A stretch of DNA of 64,000 bases from Clostridium sp. HBUAS56010 (GTDB taxonomy: Bacteria > Bacillota > Clostridia > Lachnospirales > Lachnospiraceae): positions 1 through 64,000 of the forward strand of contig NZ_SULJ01000005.1 in NCBI RefSeq assembly GCF_007115105.1. The letters run 5' to 3'. This document shows, in pieces, positions 1-8,203 of this stretch; position 1 is the first letter of the stretch, and each line of letters opens with the position of its first letter. The notes below the pieces were generated by a model. That model saw only the letters and a list, made by a program, of their open reading frames with translations, was not told the origin of the DNA and did not search any database. The position numbers and the translations under genes were made by a program.

Positions 1-67
1 GTGGTGACTTTATTTTACCAAACGGCTATAGACCATGTCTATTTTTTATGAAACTAAATTTGCGAAA

Positions 68-157
68 TTAATTATACGTCATCCCCTTTAATGCAGTTGT
101 AAGTTTGGTGGTATCTCCACCGATTTCCACCGTAATCCCCTGTATGCGGTTGGCCAT
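68..157 (-). pseudogene. Truncated tail tape-measure protein, N-terminal stub
   Basis: A 29-codon frame begins MANRIQGITVEIGGDTTKL and continues TTALKG, the characteristic N-terminus of siphovirus tape-measure proteins, which usually run to many hundreds of residues. It then reads MTYN and stops. A good ribosome binding site (GGGAGGGG) precedes the ATG. None of the three frames in the remaining 67 bases to the window edge resembles the expected continuation, so the gene is cut by a deletion or insertion whose junction lies at about position 80 to 85. It sits where a tape-measure gene belongs, downstream of the tail assembly chaperone, but is separated from it by a 1.8 kb cargo. Confidence 0.75.
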
Positions 158-185
158 TGGATACCCCTCCCTTACGTTTGAACAG

Positions 186-208
186 AAAAAAAGAGCCCGT
201 TAAGGCTC
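186..208 (-). terminator. Intrinsic terminator after the cargo operon
   Basis: Read on the minus strand, a GAGCC/GGCTC stem with a six-base loop is followed by seven T residues. It lies between the two-gene cargo and the tape-measure stub and would isolate cargo transcription from the tail operon. Confidence 0.75.
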
Positions 209-225
209 ACCATTCATAGAAAAGA

Positions 226-247
226 CACCTGCCATTTCTGACAGATG
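226..247 (-). other. GAAA-tetraloop RNA hairpin upstream of the terminator
   Basis: On the minus strand CATCTGTCA and TGGCAGGTG form nine consecutive pairs (counting GU) closed by a GAAA tetraloop. It lies 17 bases upstream of the intrinsic terminator, in the 3' untranslated region of the cargo operon. It may stabilise the mRNA end or act as a second, weaker terminator; there is only a short T-rich tract after it. Confidence 0.45.
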
Positions 248-354
248 CCTATGTAAAATTATTGTTTATAATCAAAGTAATTTATTAAATAATCACTATG
301 CTTATATCTATTTATATCACCAATCCCCTTTACAACTTATGATTTTTCAATGCA

Positions 355-792
355 CTAACCATTGCACGAACAGTTCGCTTGTTTTTGTCTAAAATATTTT
401 TGTATATTTTCAGGAAGGGTATGCACATATCCATCATGTACTAATTCTGCATCACCTACCTCATTGAATATGTAGTCTATAGTTTGTTCGTTTTGTGAAT
501 CCATAATATTAATTACTAGTTGTTCAGAAGTACACCGTTCAAGCCCCATATAACTGCTCTTACGTGGATATTCTAAACTGTCATCATCTTTATCTATTAT
601 TGCAATATATCTTCCATACTTTAAGCAATCATAAATAAAATTTATTGGAACACAGTATAATATATCATATCCATTTTTTGACACTGTTATTTGCCCTATG
701 CAGTACACATGATTTTTTTCATTCTGTCTCTTTTGAAACTCAGAGACACTGTTTGCAATTTGAGATTCTTCAATACATTTTGCATATATCAT
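355..792 (-). CDS. Unknown cargo protein, second gene of a two-gene operon
   Basis: The 145-residue product is soluble, with no signal peptide or membrane segment, acidic in its middle (IDKDDDSLEY) and ending in a short Cys-rich tail. I do not recognise the family. The start is supported by GGAGATGAT before the ATG. It lies 81 bases downstream of the 398-residue gene, in the same direction, and both are more AT-rich than the surrounding head and tail genes. A small gene following a larger unknown in a phage cargo slot could be an immunity or accessory protein, but nothing in the sequence shows this. It is followed by a hairpin and an intrinsic terminator. Confidence 0.7.
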   Translation of the reverse strand: MIYAKCIEESQIANSVSEFQKRQNEKNHVYCIGQITVSKNGYDILYCVPINFIYDCLKYGRYIAIIDKDDDSLEYPRKSSYMGLERCTSEQLVINIMDSQNEQTIDYIFNEVGDAELVHDGYVHTLPENIQKYFRQKQANCSCNG

Positions 793-873
793 AATATCAT
801 CTCCAACTTATAACTTTCTATTTAGTAAACAATTCATTTCATATATTTAGAATTTATAAACCATAATAAACAC

Positions 874-2070
874 TTATATTTTTTCTAACATTTCATTAAA
901 TAGAATTTCATATCGGGGAGCCAAAGAAACTAATGTGAGTTTATACCATAACTCTTCGCTCATATCTATATTTTCTATGCACCATATTTTATAATGCTCA
1001 TTCTTTGTTTCAGTATAGTAGTCAATAGAAACATCTGAATTGGAATACCCATTATGTTTTTGCTTATATTTTTCTGTACTATACTCATTTTTTATAAAAT
1101 CAATATGTCTAAAAGCTTTTCGATTTGGGTAATATTTCCCATGAACAAAAGTTGTTAATACAAACTTAGGTTTATAAGATTCCGCAATTTTTGGGAGTTG
1201 CTCTACCTCAATATGCCAAAACTCTTCATCAAGAACAGTATCATAATCCTTCTTAATAACCATTAATAATTTGTTATATGTTTCAAGATCATAATGAACA
1301 ATAATACTCTTTGCTCTTTCTAATCTTGTTTCCGAAAAAATAAATGATGGTCCATAGAATTTTTCAAAAAATTCATAATGACAAATATCTGCTTTATCAA
1401 CATCGATTGCTAATCGTTCATCTAATCGAAAAAATAGGTCAGCTTTACTTATATCAACGCCATCTTGCATAATTCTGAAAACAGCAGGAATTGGTTCCCC
1501 TGCATGGAGTGGCTTTCTATTGATATATATATTATAAAGATAATATTTGTTATCAAAAATAAAACCACTCTGCCGAAAATCAATATTATCTACCTTAGTT
1601 AATTGATAATCATTTGTTGGATAAACAAACTTTTCTTCTGTAACAATAATATTAAAGTCCCACTGAGTGTACCTGTTCCCATCTAATACATAACAAACTA
1701 AGGCACACGCTAGTATTTCGTCGTCAATGTGCATATCTTTAGATAATGATGTCTGTTTTGTGACAATATTATATCTTTGCATATCATCTAATTTAATTGG
1801 AACAGCATAAACAAGAATAGCCTGTGCTACAAATAAATATGATGGGTTTGAAATGTCATTCGCCAAGTATTGTAGAATGGTCTCTTGAGATATTCCACTT
1901 TTTTCTATAAGTTGTTTTGTTTCATTTACCAACGGCTTGAGGTAATTTTGAGTTCCATTCCATTTTATTCCTCCAAAATGTCTAAATAACGGAAACGTCA
2001 AATGAAAAGTATAATAGCTTATGTTATGATATATATCTAGTGATAATATTTCCATTAATAATTCATCCAT
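874..2070 (-). CDS. Unknown 398-residue cargo protein
   Basis: This is a large soluble protein with many aromatic residues, no predicted membrane segment and no motif I recognise. The start is supported by AAAGGAG upstream of the ATG. It is the first gene of an AT-rich two-gene operon with its own promoter-like TATAAT and a terminator on each side, inserted between the tail assembly chaperone and the tape-measure stub, a position that normally has no gene. That layout is typical of a phage-carried accessory (moron) gene expressed from the prophage. A defence or toxin role is possible but is inference from position only. Confidence 0.75.
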   Translation of the reverse strand: MDELLMEILSLDIYHNISYYTFHLTFPLFRHFGGIKWNGTQNYLKPLVNETKQLIEKSGISQETILQYLANDISNPSYLFVAQAILVYAVPIKLDDMQRYNIVTKQTSLSKDMHIDDEILACALVCYVLDGNRYTQWDFNIIVTEEKFVYPTNDYQLTKVDNIDFRQSGFIFDNKYYLYNIYINRKPLHAGEPIPAVFRIMQDGVDISKADLFFRLDERLAIDVDKADICHYEFFEKFYGPSFIFSETRLERAKSIIVHYDLETYNKLLMVIKKDYDTVLDEEFWHIEVEQLPKIAESYKPKFVLTTFVHGKYYPNRKAFRHIDFIKNEYSTEKYKQKHNGYSNSDVSIDYYTETKNEHYKIWCIENIDMSEELWYKLTLVSLAPRYEILFNEMLEKI

Positions 2071-2128
2071 ATATACAAGAAATCTCCTTTACAATTTGAG
2101 TTGTAATATTAGTTTTAACTTTTCACTG

Positions 2129-2157
2129 ATTATACCTTTTATCTGAAAATGATATAA
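2129..2157 (-). promoter_or_regulatory. Probable promoter of the cargo operon
   Basis: On the minus strand a perfect -10 hexamer TATAAT (2129-2134) lies about 60 bases before the first cargo start codon. The hexamer 17 bases upstream, TTATAT, is a weak -35. The position downstream of a terminator and upstream of an AT-rich gene fits independent expression in the lysogen. Confidence 0.5.
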
Positions 2158-2203
2158 TCTTCAGTTTCATTTATTCATACAAATTTCTATTTCCCACTGA
2201 CTT

Positions 2204-2244
2204 CAAAAACCGCTTTCTGCTACCAGTATAGCAGGAAACGGCGG
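2204..2244 (-). terminator. Intrinsic terminator after the tail assembly chaperone
   Basis: On the minus strand CTGCT/AGCAG, TTT/AAA and CCGC/GCGG form an interrupted stem followed by TTTTT. It lies just after the stop codon of the frameshifted chaperone product and ahead of the cargo promoter, so it appears to end the head-tail operon here. Confidence 0.6.
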
Positions 2245-2259
2245 CTCTATCAACGCAAA

Positions 2260-2798
2260 TCAGAACTTATCCATATCCTCCTGAGTTGCGAGCTGGGCAT
2301 ACTTACATTCATCATTCCTACTCTCCGCATACATGTCATTAATCAGCCCAATGGAAAGTTGTTCCAAATCTTGCATAGTAAGTCCCAGCTGCACACACCG
2401 CAAGAGGAACAGTGGCGTTGTCATTTCGCGCTCTGTTGGGCGAAGTTTTTTTTAGCCTCCACATCTGTCTGCACATTCAATCCCCACAGCTCTATCAGCT
2501 TAGGAAGCACCTGGTAAATGGAAAATGTATTAAATCCATCCAGCCATTCCTCCGGCGTGTCGGGAATGGAACCCTCTGCATGTTTCGCCATCACAAATGC
2601 AATGTTCTCAAACATCTCCAAGGAAAACAGGTCAAGCCCTGACTCCCCTTCTTCTGAACCATTCACGCTCTGCTCCAACGCCCGCAAATCCTTATAAATA
2701 TCCCTCTGGAACTTCAAGCGGTAAATCCGCGGAATCGCCGCTGACGCCTTAAACAATACACCCTTGCCGTCAATCTCAATTGTCCTGGTAATACTCAT
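2260..2798 (-). CDS. Tail assembly chaperone, -1 frameshift fusion (gpGT-type)
   Basis: If ribosomes slip back one base at A AAA AAC (2445-2451, minus strand) they continue in a frame that runs to a TGA at 2260. The added segment contains TTPLFLLRCVQLGLTMQDLE, then LSIGLINDMYAE and ends in ATQEDMDKF. That composition (LRCVQLG, IGLINDMY, ATQEDMDKF) is the usual C-terminal extension of the long form in clostridial phages. The extension has no ribosome binding site of its own at its start. The long form is a minor product needed at low ratio to the short form in characterised phages; that ratio is knowledge of the family and not visible here. Confidence 0.85.
2421..2798 (-). CDS. Tail assembly chaperone (gpG-type), unshifted product
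   Basis: This 125-residue protein sits between the major tail protein and the position of the tape-measure gene, which is where the chaperone that coats the tape measure during tail assembly is encoded in long-tailed phages. The N-terminus (MSITRTIEIDGKGVLFKASAAI, quoted in part) matches the family of siphovirus tail assembly proteins. Near the 3' end the reading frame passes over A AAA AAC (2445-2451) and stops soon after, the classic arrangement for a -1 programmed frameshift. Overlap with the longer product is described separately. Confidence 0.85.
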   Translation of the reverse strand: MSITRTIEIDGKGVLFKASAAIPRIYRLKFQRDIYKDLRALEQSVNGSEEGESGLDLFSLEMFENIAFVMAKHAEGSIPDTPEEWLDGFNTFSIYQVLPKLIELWGLNVQTDVEAKKNFAQQSAK

Positions 2799-2813
2799 GT
2801 CCTTTCCTGCCTC

Positions 2814-3473
2814 CTATGATTTTTTCGTATCTGATTCTTTCTCTGCTATCACAGCCGCTGTCTTACTTATGGTCTGCGCTGAAAGAGCAGATGCCTGTGC
2901 CGCTTGCACCGCTGGAGTACTGGCGGGCATATACACCGCCTCATACCACTTATCGTATACAGCCTGAGTGGTGGCATCCCCGGTCTTTGCCTTCACATAA
3001 CCGCTTGCCAATGGCCTTGCTTTAATGGTCAGCGTTTCTGTCTGCACTTCCTTTGATTCCTCATTGGTCTTTGACTCAATCTTCGGCCTGGATGCAGAAC
3101 AGTTATATAGCACATGACGGATTTTCTTCACGTCCCCATCAAACTCAAAGAGCAGAGCAAAGCTGCCTGTTTCCGAATTGCAGTTTTCTACCAGCACCTT
3201 GTTGGCATCTGCTTCTTCCTTTAAAATGTCCGTGCGGAAGGACTCCGGAATCATAGCAAGCTCCAGATCCCCGTCATATCCCATATTGTTATTGATAATG
3301 TAATACTCAATGCCATCCGCATAAAAGGATTCCGGCTCTCCATTGGGATCCAGGCTGATGGACACCGCTCCCGGAAGTGCCACCGGAGTCCCAAAGGTAC
3401 TCTCCCCATTTTCTCCTGCCTTAATTGGTGCATAATGGGCATTGCACAGATTGAACTTCACTTTATTTCCCAT
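2814..3473 (-). CDS. Major tail tube protein
   Basis: The 219-residue product (MGNKVKFNLCNAHYAP start) matches the clostridial siphovirus major tail protein family, with the typical central segment around YADGIEYYIINNNMGYDGDLE and an Ala/Thr-rich C-terminal tail. It polymerises into the non-contractile tail tube. It is followed after 15 bases by the assembly chaperone and preceded by a 105-residue tail completion gene, the standard order. Start is supported by the upstream GGAGG region overlapping the end of the preceding gene. Confidence 0.9.
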   Translation of the reverse strand: MGNKVKFNLCNAHYAPIKAGENGESTFGTPVALPGAVSISLDPNGEPESFYADGIEYYIINNNMGYDGDLELAMIPESFRTDILKEEADANKVLVENCNSETGSFALLFEFDGDVKKIRHVLYNCSASRPKIESKTNEESKEVQTETLTIKARPLASGYVKAKTGDATTQAVYDKWYEAVYMPASTPAVQAAQASALSAQTISKTAAVIAEKESDTKKS

Positions 3474-3476
3474 TCA

Positions 3477-3794
3477 TTAAACCTCCATTTCATACAGTAC
3501 CTCGTACAGATTTTCTGACTCAATCCATACTTCGCTTTTCCCATAAAAAATGCCATGCATGGTAAGCACAGCCTCGACCTTTTCTTCCAGTTCTATGGAT
3601 TTCTCATCGGTATACAGTTCCAGATGCAATCGGTTCACTTTGAAATAAGTGATCCCGTCCGCCGCAAAATTGTTCGCGCCCGGATAAAGAAAGACTAAAA
3701 AGGGCGTCTCCGGGGACTGTCCCTCCACGAAATGGTCATAGGCAAAGGGCAGTCCTGTTTCCTCTGCCATTTCCACTACCTGTTCATGGTTCAT
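3477..3794 (-). CDS. Tail completion/terminator-like protein
   Basis: This 105-residue protein lies between the gp10-like gene and the major tail protein, the slot of the tail terminator (gpU-like) protein that caps the tail tube. It contains FLVFLYPGANNFAADGITYF and EVLYEMEV near its end, as in the clostridial family of this slot. It overlaps the upstream gp10-like gene by four bases, consistent with translational coupling. The function is assigned mostly from position and family resemblance. Confidence 0.75.
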   Translation of the reverse strand: MNHEQVVEMAEETGLPFAYDHFVEGQSPETPFLVFLYPGANNFAADGITYFKVNRLHLELYTDEKSIELEEKVEAVLTMHGIFYGKSEVWIESENLYEVLYEMEV

Positions 3795-4174
3795 CCCGAA
3801 AGCCCCCTTTCGATTCTGGAAACCAGTTCTTCTGCTCCTCTCTGTTCCGCCGGAGCAATATGTGGAATGGCAGCCACCCGTCCGCCTCCCCGTTTCGCAT
3901 GTCCGTGTTCCAGAAGATGTGCAATCTGATACCGGTCACGGCTGTGCACCACCATGGTGAGGGAATTAGAATTCTCCTTCTCCTTCCTCGCCGCCCAGCT
4001 TTTCTTATACTTTCCGGTACGCACCGGGGCATTTTCCTGTATTTCTCTCTTCACAGACTTACTGATTTCTGTGACACACTCCTTCATTACTTCATTGGAT
4101 AAATCTGCATACTCAGACATGGACTGTGCGATGGCATCTGCCATCTGGTCCACGCTCACCCTTCGCTCTGCCAT
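3791..4174 (-). CDS. HK97 gp10-like head-tail protein
   Basis: The 127-residue product has the hallmarks of the HK97 gp10 family: an N-terminal helical region (ADAIAQSMSEYADLSNEVMKECV), then ENAPVRTGKYKKSW, and a C-terminal HLLEHGHAKRGGGRV motif. Family members take part in joining head and tail. It follows the head-closure gene after three bases and overlaps the next gene, so it belongs to the morphogenesis operon. Confidence 0.88.
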   Translation of the reverse strand: MAERRVSVDQMADAIAQSMSEYADLSNEVMKECVTEISKSVKREIQENAPVRTGKYKKSWAARKEKENSNSLTMVVHSRDRYQIAHLLEHGHAKRGGGRVAAIPHIAPAEQRGAEELVSRIERGLSG

Positions 4175-4177
4175 ATC

Positions 4178-4510
4178 CTACCTCTTTCCTTTCTCTGCCC
4201 GCAGCTTGATGGTTTTTTTCTGGTACTGCATGAAATCCACGAAGGTGATATTGTAAACTTCCCCTTTGAACATAATCCGGTATAAGGTGCTGTCCATGGA
4301 TTCCAGTTCCCTGCAGTACCGCACAATAAAATAAAGGGAAGCCTCCTGGTTCACCTGTGCCGCCTCCCAGTATTCCCGGCCGGACAGGTTATTCACATAA
4401 GCGTGGCAGGAATAGTAATCTTCCCACACGTTCTTCTGGTTTCCGGTCTTATCCTTCGTGATATTATTTTTCTGGATAAGGATACTCTCCCGCCACTGCC
4501 CGATCTTCAT
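4178..4510 (-). CDS. Head-tail adaptor (head closure) protein
   Basis: Translation from the ATG at 4510 gives 110 residues starting MKIGQWRESILIQKN, the usual start of the SPP1 gp16-like head closure family (basic, beta-rich). I prefer this start to upstream ones because it overlaps the stop codon of the connector gene (TGATG), suggesting coupled translation, and because family members begin at this point. The protein is expected to plug the connector before tail attachment. Confidence 0.82.
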   Translation of the reverse strand: MKIGQWRESILIQKNNITKDKTGNQKNVWEDYYSCHAYVNNLSGREYWEAAQVNQEASLYFIVRYCRELESMDSTLYRIMFKGEVYNITFVDFMQYQKKTIKLRAEKGKR

Positions 4511-4785
4511 CAGAACACTTCGTCCCTCTGCCCGAACAGTAGGCACTTCAGCATCAATGTCAACTCTCTGAAATCCGCCTGCTCCCGGTTCTCGTACAAG
4601 TAAGAAATGCCATACAGCACGGCCGTCTTCACCGGATCCGGCACTTCCTCCATCTCATCAAACGTCCGGTGTAAAATGTCACTGCACAGACTTTCTGATG
4701 TGGCACACAAGCTCAGCAGGAAATCATCCTCACCAATGCTGTCAATCCGTACATATTCCTTAATTTCTTCTAATGTGACTACCAT
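4510..4785 (-). CDS. Head-tail connector (gp6/gp15-like)
   Basis: This 91-residue protein begins MVVTLEEIKEYVRID and contains DDFLLSLCATSESLC and KTAVLYGISYLYENR, matching the small all-helical connector proteins that form the ring beneath the portal in HK97 and SPP1-like phages. It lies directly downstream of the capsid gene and overlaps the head-closure gene. Confidence 0.88.
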   Translation of the reverse strand: MVVTLEEIKEYVRIDSIGEDDFLLSLCATSESLCSDILHRTFDEMEEVPDPVKTAVLYGISYLYENREQADFRELTLMLKCLLFGQRDEVF

Positions 4786-4845
4786 CGATGCCTCCTTTCC
4801 ACATAAAAAAAGACCTGCCCGCTAAAGCAAATCCTAAAAATTGAT

Positions 4846-6054
4846 TCAGGCACCGCTTGCTGCCTTCATGGCCAGCACTTTCACTGCTTCCGGCAGGATC
4901 AATTTGCCGTCCACTCTCTGGCTTCCAAGGAAGCCAACCTGGCCGGTGGCTGCAAATAACTCATTCAGACGTTTAAAGGAACGTCCCTGTCTGTCGGCAA
5001 TCCAGTAATACTTGAAATCACCAAAAGCAATGACTTTTCCCCCTGCCGCAATGGCCGGTACATAAGCAGACGTCACCACTGGACGGTTTAAAACCGTATC
5101 CGGCTGTCCTGCCTGCACGGAAGGCTGCCAGATATAGGTGCCGTTATTGTCCTTCAGCTTACGGAGTGCCTTAACCGTTGAATCGTTCATCACAAAAGTG
5201 GATTTCTTACGGTACGGACTTTTCACGGAATAGAACAGATCCATCACATCATCAAAAGTAATGTTTGCAGTAGCTGTTGTCACACCCTCAGAAGCTCCGC
5301 CTGTAGAATTGAAAATTCCAGTCGGTTTCCCCTTACCATCGCCCACAAAGAATGCTTCTTCCTCTTTCGCGCCGATTCTTCTTGAAAACTCATTAGAGAT
5401 ATAGGCTTCCATATTAAATACGCTGTCATTCAACAACTCATCAGAAACCTTAATCATGGTTGCCACCTTATAAGCCGCAATGGCTACCTGTCCGAAGGAA
5501 TCATCAGACTCCGGAATCTGTCCTTCCTCATCTACCCAGGAAGCCTCTCCCTTCGTCGCCACAACCGGAATTTTCCGGTCACCGCTGGAAGTCTGGATTA
5601 TGGTTGCCAGAGTACGGAACACATTTTCTTCCTCCAGTCCCTGCACCAGCGTCTGTTCAAACTCATCCGGCACTAAATACCCACCCTCGGAGTCCGTGCC
5701 AATCTGCAGTGCATTATTCACATCGTAGTAATTCTTCTTACGCATAGCATTCCAGAACTCCCTGCGGTATTCCATGCCTGCCCTGCCCGTCTTTTCTTCA
5801 CCGGATGGATTCCCGTTTGGTTTGTTAGTAATCGGTGTACTGGTTGGCTTTGACAGTTCCAGATCAATGGCAGCCTGGCGTTCCAGACGCTCAATCTCTT
5901 TACCCAAGTTCACCACATCTGCCTCCATCTTTTCATACGCAGCAGTATCCTCCCTGCTAAGGCAGCCGTCCTCCCTGCGCTTCTCATCCAGGAATTTCTT
6001 CGCCGCTTCCCATGCCTTCGCTCTTTTCTCCCTTAATTCTAAAATCTGTTTCAC
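4846..6054 (-). CDS. Major capsid protein, HK97 fold
   Basis: The 402-residue precursor has an N-terminal coiled-coil scaffold-like delta domain (residues about 1-60, with repeated charged heptads MKQILELREKRAKAWE), a linker rich in Pro and Thr, and the capsid core with DSEGGYLVPDEFEQTL and EEEAFFVGDGKGKPTGI, classic landmarks of the HK97 major capsid family. The preceding ClpP-like gene is expected to remove the delta domain during maturation. Its length is typical of the family. Confidence 0.95.
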   Translation of the reverse strand: MKQILELREKRAKAWEAAKKFLDEKRREDGCLSREDTAAYEKMEADVVNLGKEIERLERQAAIDLELSKPTSTPITNKPNGNPSGEEKTGRAGMEYRREFWNAMRKKNYYDVNNALQIGTDSEGGYLVPDEFEQTLVQGLEEENVFRTLATIIQTSSGDRKIPVVATKGEASWVDEEGQIPESDDSFGQVAIAAYKVATMIKVSDELLNDSVFNMEAYISNEFSRRIGAKEEEAFFVGDGKGKPTGIFNSTGGASEGVTTATANITFDDVMDLFYSVKSPYRKKSTFVMNDSTVKALRKLKDNNGTYIWQPSVQAGQPDTVLNRPVVTSAYVPAIAAGGKVIAFGDFKYYWIADRQGRSFKRLNELFAATGQVGFLGSQRVDGKLILPEAVKVLAMKAASGA

Positions 6055-6067
6055 GGATTCTTCCTCC

Positions 6068-6775
6068 TCAATGACTCAATAGATTCAAACGCTTTTCTAA
6101 CTGTTCTACCGGAATTCCCTTCTTTTCCGGTTTCTTCGGGATTAACTTATCTAAAAGGGAATTGGCAACCGCCGCCCTGGAAAACATCATTCCTTCCAAT
6201 TCCAGCTCATTTTCTTTCTCCCTATTTCCACTTTTGTCCTCTATAATCTCATCTGCAAATCCAAGTTCCACTGCCTTCCTAGCATTGAACCAACTCTCAG
6301 CATCCATCAGATGGGAAATCTTTGTCCGGTTCAGTCCGGTCTTGATTTCATAGGCGTTCATAATGCTTTCCTTCACCTCGTCCAGCATAGCTCCGGCTTT
6401 CTTCATCTCCTCCGAATCCCCGATGGCAACCGTCATGGGGTTGTGGATCATCATCATGGCAACCGGGGACATCTGTACCGTAGTTCCTGCCATAGCAATG
6501 ACCGAGGCCGCCGAAGCTGCCAGGGCATCCACCTTCACGGTCACATTTCCCTTGTAGTCCATCAGCATGTTATAAATCTGTGCTGCTGCAAACACATCTC
6601 CACCCGGAGAATTAATCCAAACCGTAATATCACCGTTGCCGGATACCAGTTCACTGCGAAACAGTTCCGGTGTCACTTCATCGCCATACCAAGTTTCGTC
6701 TGAAATCTCCCCGTCCAGGTACAGTGTCCTTCCTTCGTCCTCATTCTTCACCCAGTTCCAAAACTTCCGTTTCAC
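6068..6775 (-). CDS. Head maturation protease, ClpP-like (S14)
   Basis: The 235-residue protein carries the ClpP fold: WINSPGGDVFAA in the oxyanion strand region, the nucleophile Ser in AASAASVIAMAG and the His in MMMIHNPMT. Phage members of this family cleave the capsid scaffold segment inside the procapsid. It lies between portal and capsid genes, as in most HK97-type phages, and is a separate gene and not fused to the capsid. Confidence 0.93.
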   Translation of the reverse strand: MKRKFWNWVKNEDEGRTLYLDGEISDETWYGDEVTPELFRSELVSGNGDITVWINSPGGDVFAAAQIYNMLMDYKGNVTVKVDALAASAASVIAMAGTTVQMSPVAMMMIHNPMTVAIGDSEEMKKAGAMLDEVKESIMNAYEIKTGLNRTKISHLMDAESWFNARKAVELGFADEIIEDKSGNREKENELELEGMMFSRAAVANSLLDKLIPKKPEKKGIPVEQLEKRLNLLSH

Positions 6776-6833
6776 CCGTATTCCTCACTTTCTTACATAC
6801 AAAAAGGGAACCTGACCCAGCAGCCTCATACCG

Positions 6834-8099
6834 CTAAGTTGGTTCCTCTTCTTTTTCTATGCCGTTTCCGGCAAACAGCCCGGCATCCTTTAACTTTGTC
6901 ATATTCCCGTTTATCAGATAGAGGTTTCCTCCTTCCTCCTCCGGTATCAGGTTTAAATCCTCCAGTTCCCGGATATCGTTGGCTGACATCCAGCCGTTCT
7001 GCCTTGCTGTGGCATAACCGGTCATTCGGCTCTGATAATCCCCACGGAGTAGTCCGTCCACATTTAATTTAATGAAGTATTCCTTCTTCTCTTCCGGCAG
7101 TAATAGTGCCTTCTGCAAGGACTGTTCCCAGCGGATTACCCATGGGTTCAGGGTATACTTCACGAACTCCAAAGACTGCTGCTCTATATTGGAAAAGCTG
7201 GACTTTTCCAAATCCCCTACCATGTGGGGCGGAATCCGGTACAACCGGGCAATCTCATTAATCTGGAACTTCCTGGTTTCCAGAAACTGTGCTTCCTCCG
7301 GTGGAATACCAATCTGCTGGTATTTCATCCCTTCCTCCAGCACTGCAATCTTATGGGCATTATTGGTACCACGGTAGACCGCATTCCAGCTTTCGCGAAC
7401 CTTTCCGGGGTCTTTCAACACTCCAGGATGCTCCAATACGCCGCCGGGATTTGCCCCATTGGCAAAGAAACTTGCTCCGTACTCTTCGCAGGCCTGTGTC
7501 ATGCCCACAGCATTCTTCGCCATGGCAATAGGTGAATAGCCCACAAGTCCATCAAAACCAAGCCCTGGGATATGCAGAACATCCTGCCGCCGAAGATAAA
7601 TCTGTCCGTAAGTGCTAAAGTTCGGGTTTTCTTCCGAATCTCTGGAATAAATATAGAAAATCTCACCATTGTCTGCCCTGTCCACCTGCATCTTGTTAGG
7701 CAGGAGCGGATATAAACCAAGAACCCGTCCCGCTCCATCCCGGATAATCTGTGCATAAGCATTTCCCCAAATCAGCAGATGGCTCATCAGCGTTTCACGG
7801 AACACGAAAGAAGTCATTTCCTCATTCGGCTCATCGTGCAGGATAGGATAAAGCGGATGGTCAGCCACCCGCTCCTTCCCCTTGTCCGTATATTGATAGA
7901 TGTGTAGCGGAAGTGAAGCCACTGCCTCTGCCAGAATCCGTACACAGGAATACACTGCTGTGGTCTTCATCGCCGTCCGTTCATTGACTGGCTTGCCGCT
8001 GGTGCTTCTTCCAAATAAAAAGGATAAGGCAGAACCTGCATAAGAGTTCCTTGGCTTATCCCTTGCTCCCCGTATTCCAAAGATCGAACCAAACCCCAT
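6834..8099 (-). CDS. Portal protein, HK97 family
   Basis: The 421-residue product shows the HK97 portal signature: AVYSCVRILAEAVASLPLHIY near the N-terminus, then GNAYAQIIRDGAGRVLGLYPL, and IARLYRIPPHMVGDLE in the C-terminal half. Twelve copies form the DNA entry ring of the capsid. It is preceded by the terminase genes but separated from them by an unrelated 240-residue gene. Confidence 0.93.
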   Translation of the reverse strand: MGFGSIFGIRGARDKPRNSYAGSALSFLFGRSTSGKPVNERTAMKTTAVYSCVRILAEAVASLPLHIYQYTDKGKERVADHPLYPILHDEPNEEMTSFVFRETLMSHLLIWGNAYAQIIRDGAGRVLGLYPLLPNKMQVDRADNGEIFYIYSRDSEENPNFSTYGQIYLRRQDVLHIPGLGFDGLVGYSPIAMAKNAVGMTQACEEYGASFFANGANPGGVLEHPGVLKDPGKVRESWNAVYRGTNNAHKIAVLEEGMKYQQIGIPPEEAQFLETRKFQINEIARLYRIPPHMVGDLEKSSFSNIEQQSLEFVKYTLNPWVIRWEQSLQKALLLPEEKKEYFIKLNVDGLLRGDYQSRMTGYATARQNGWMSANDIRELEDLNLIPEEEGGNLYLINGNMTKLKDAGLFAGNGIEKEEEPT

Positions 8100-8203
8100 T
8101 AGATATTTCCCTCCTTAGAAATGCTAGAAAAAAGCACCTCAGAAGAGATGCCTCATAATTTGTACTCTGTTTATTCATAACGAAACAACCTGAATCAATA
8201 AAA

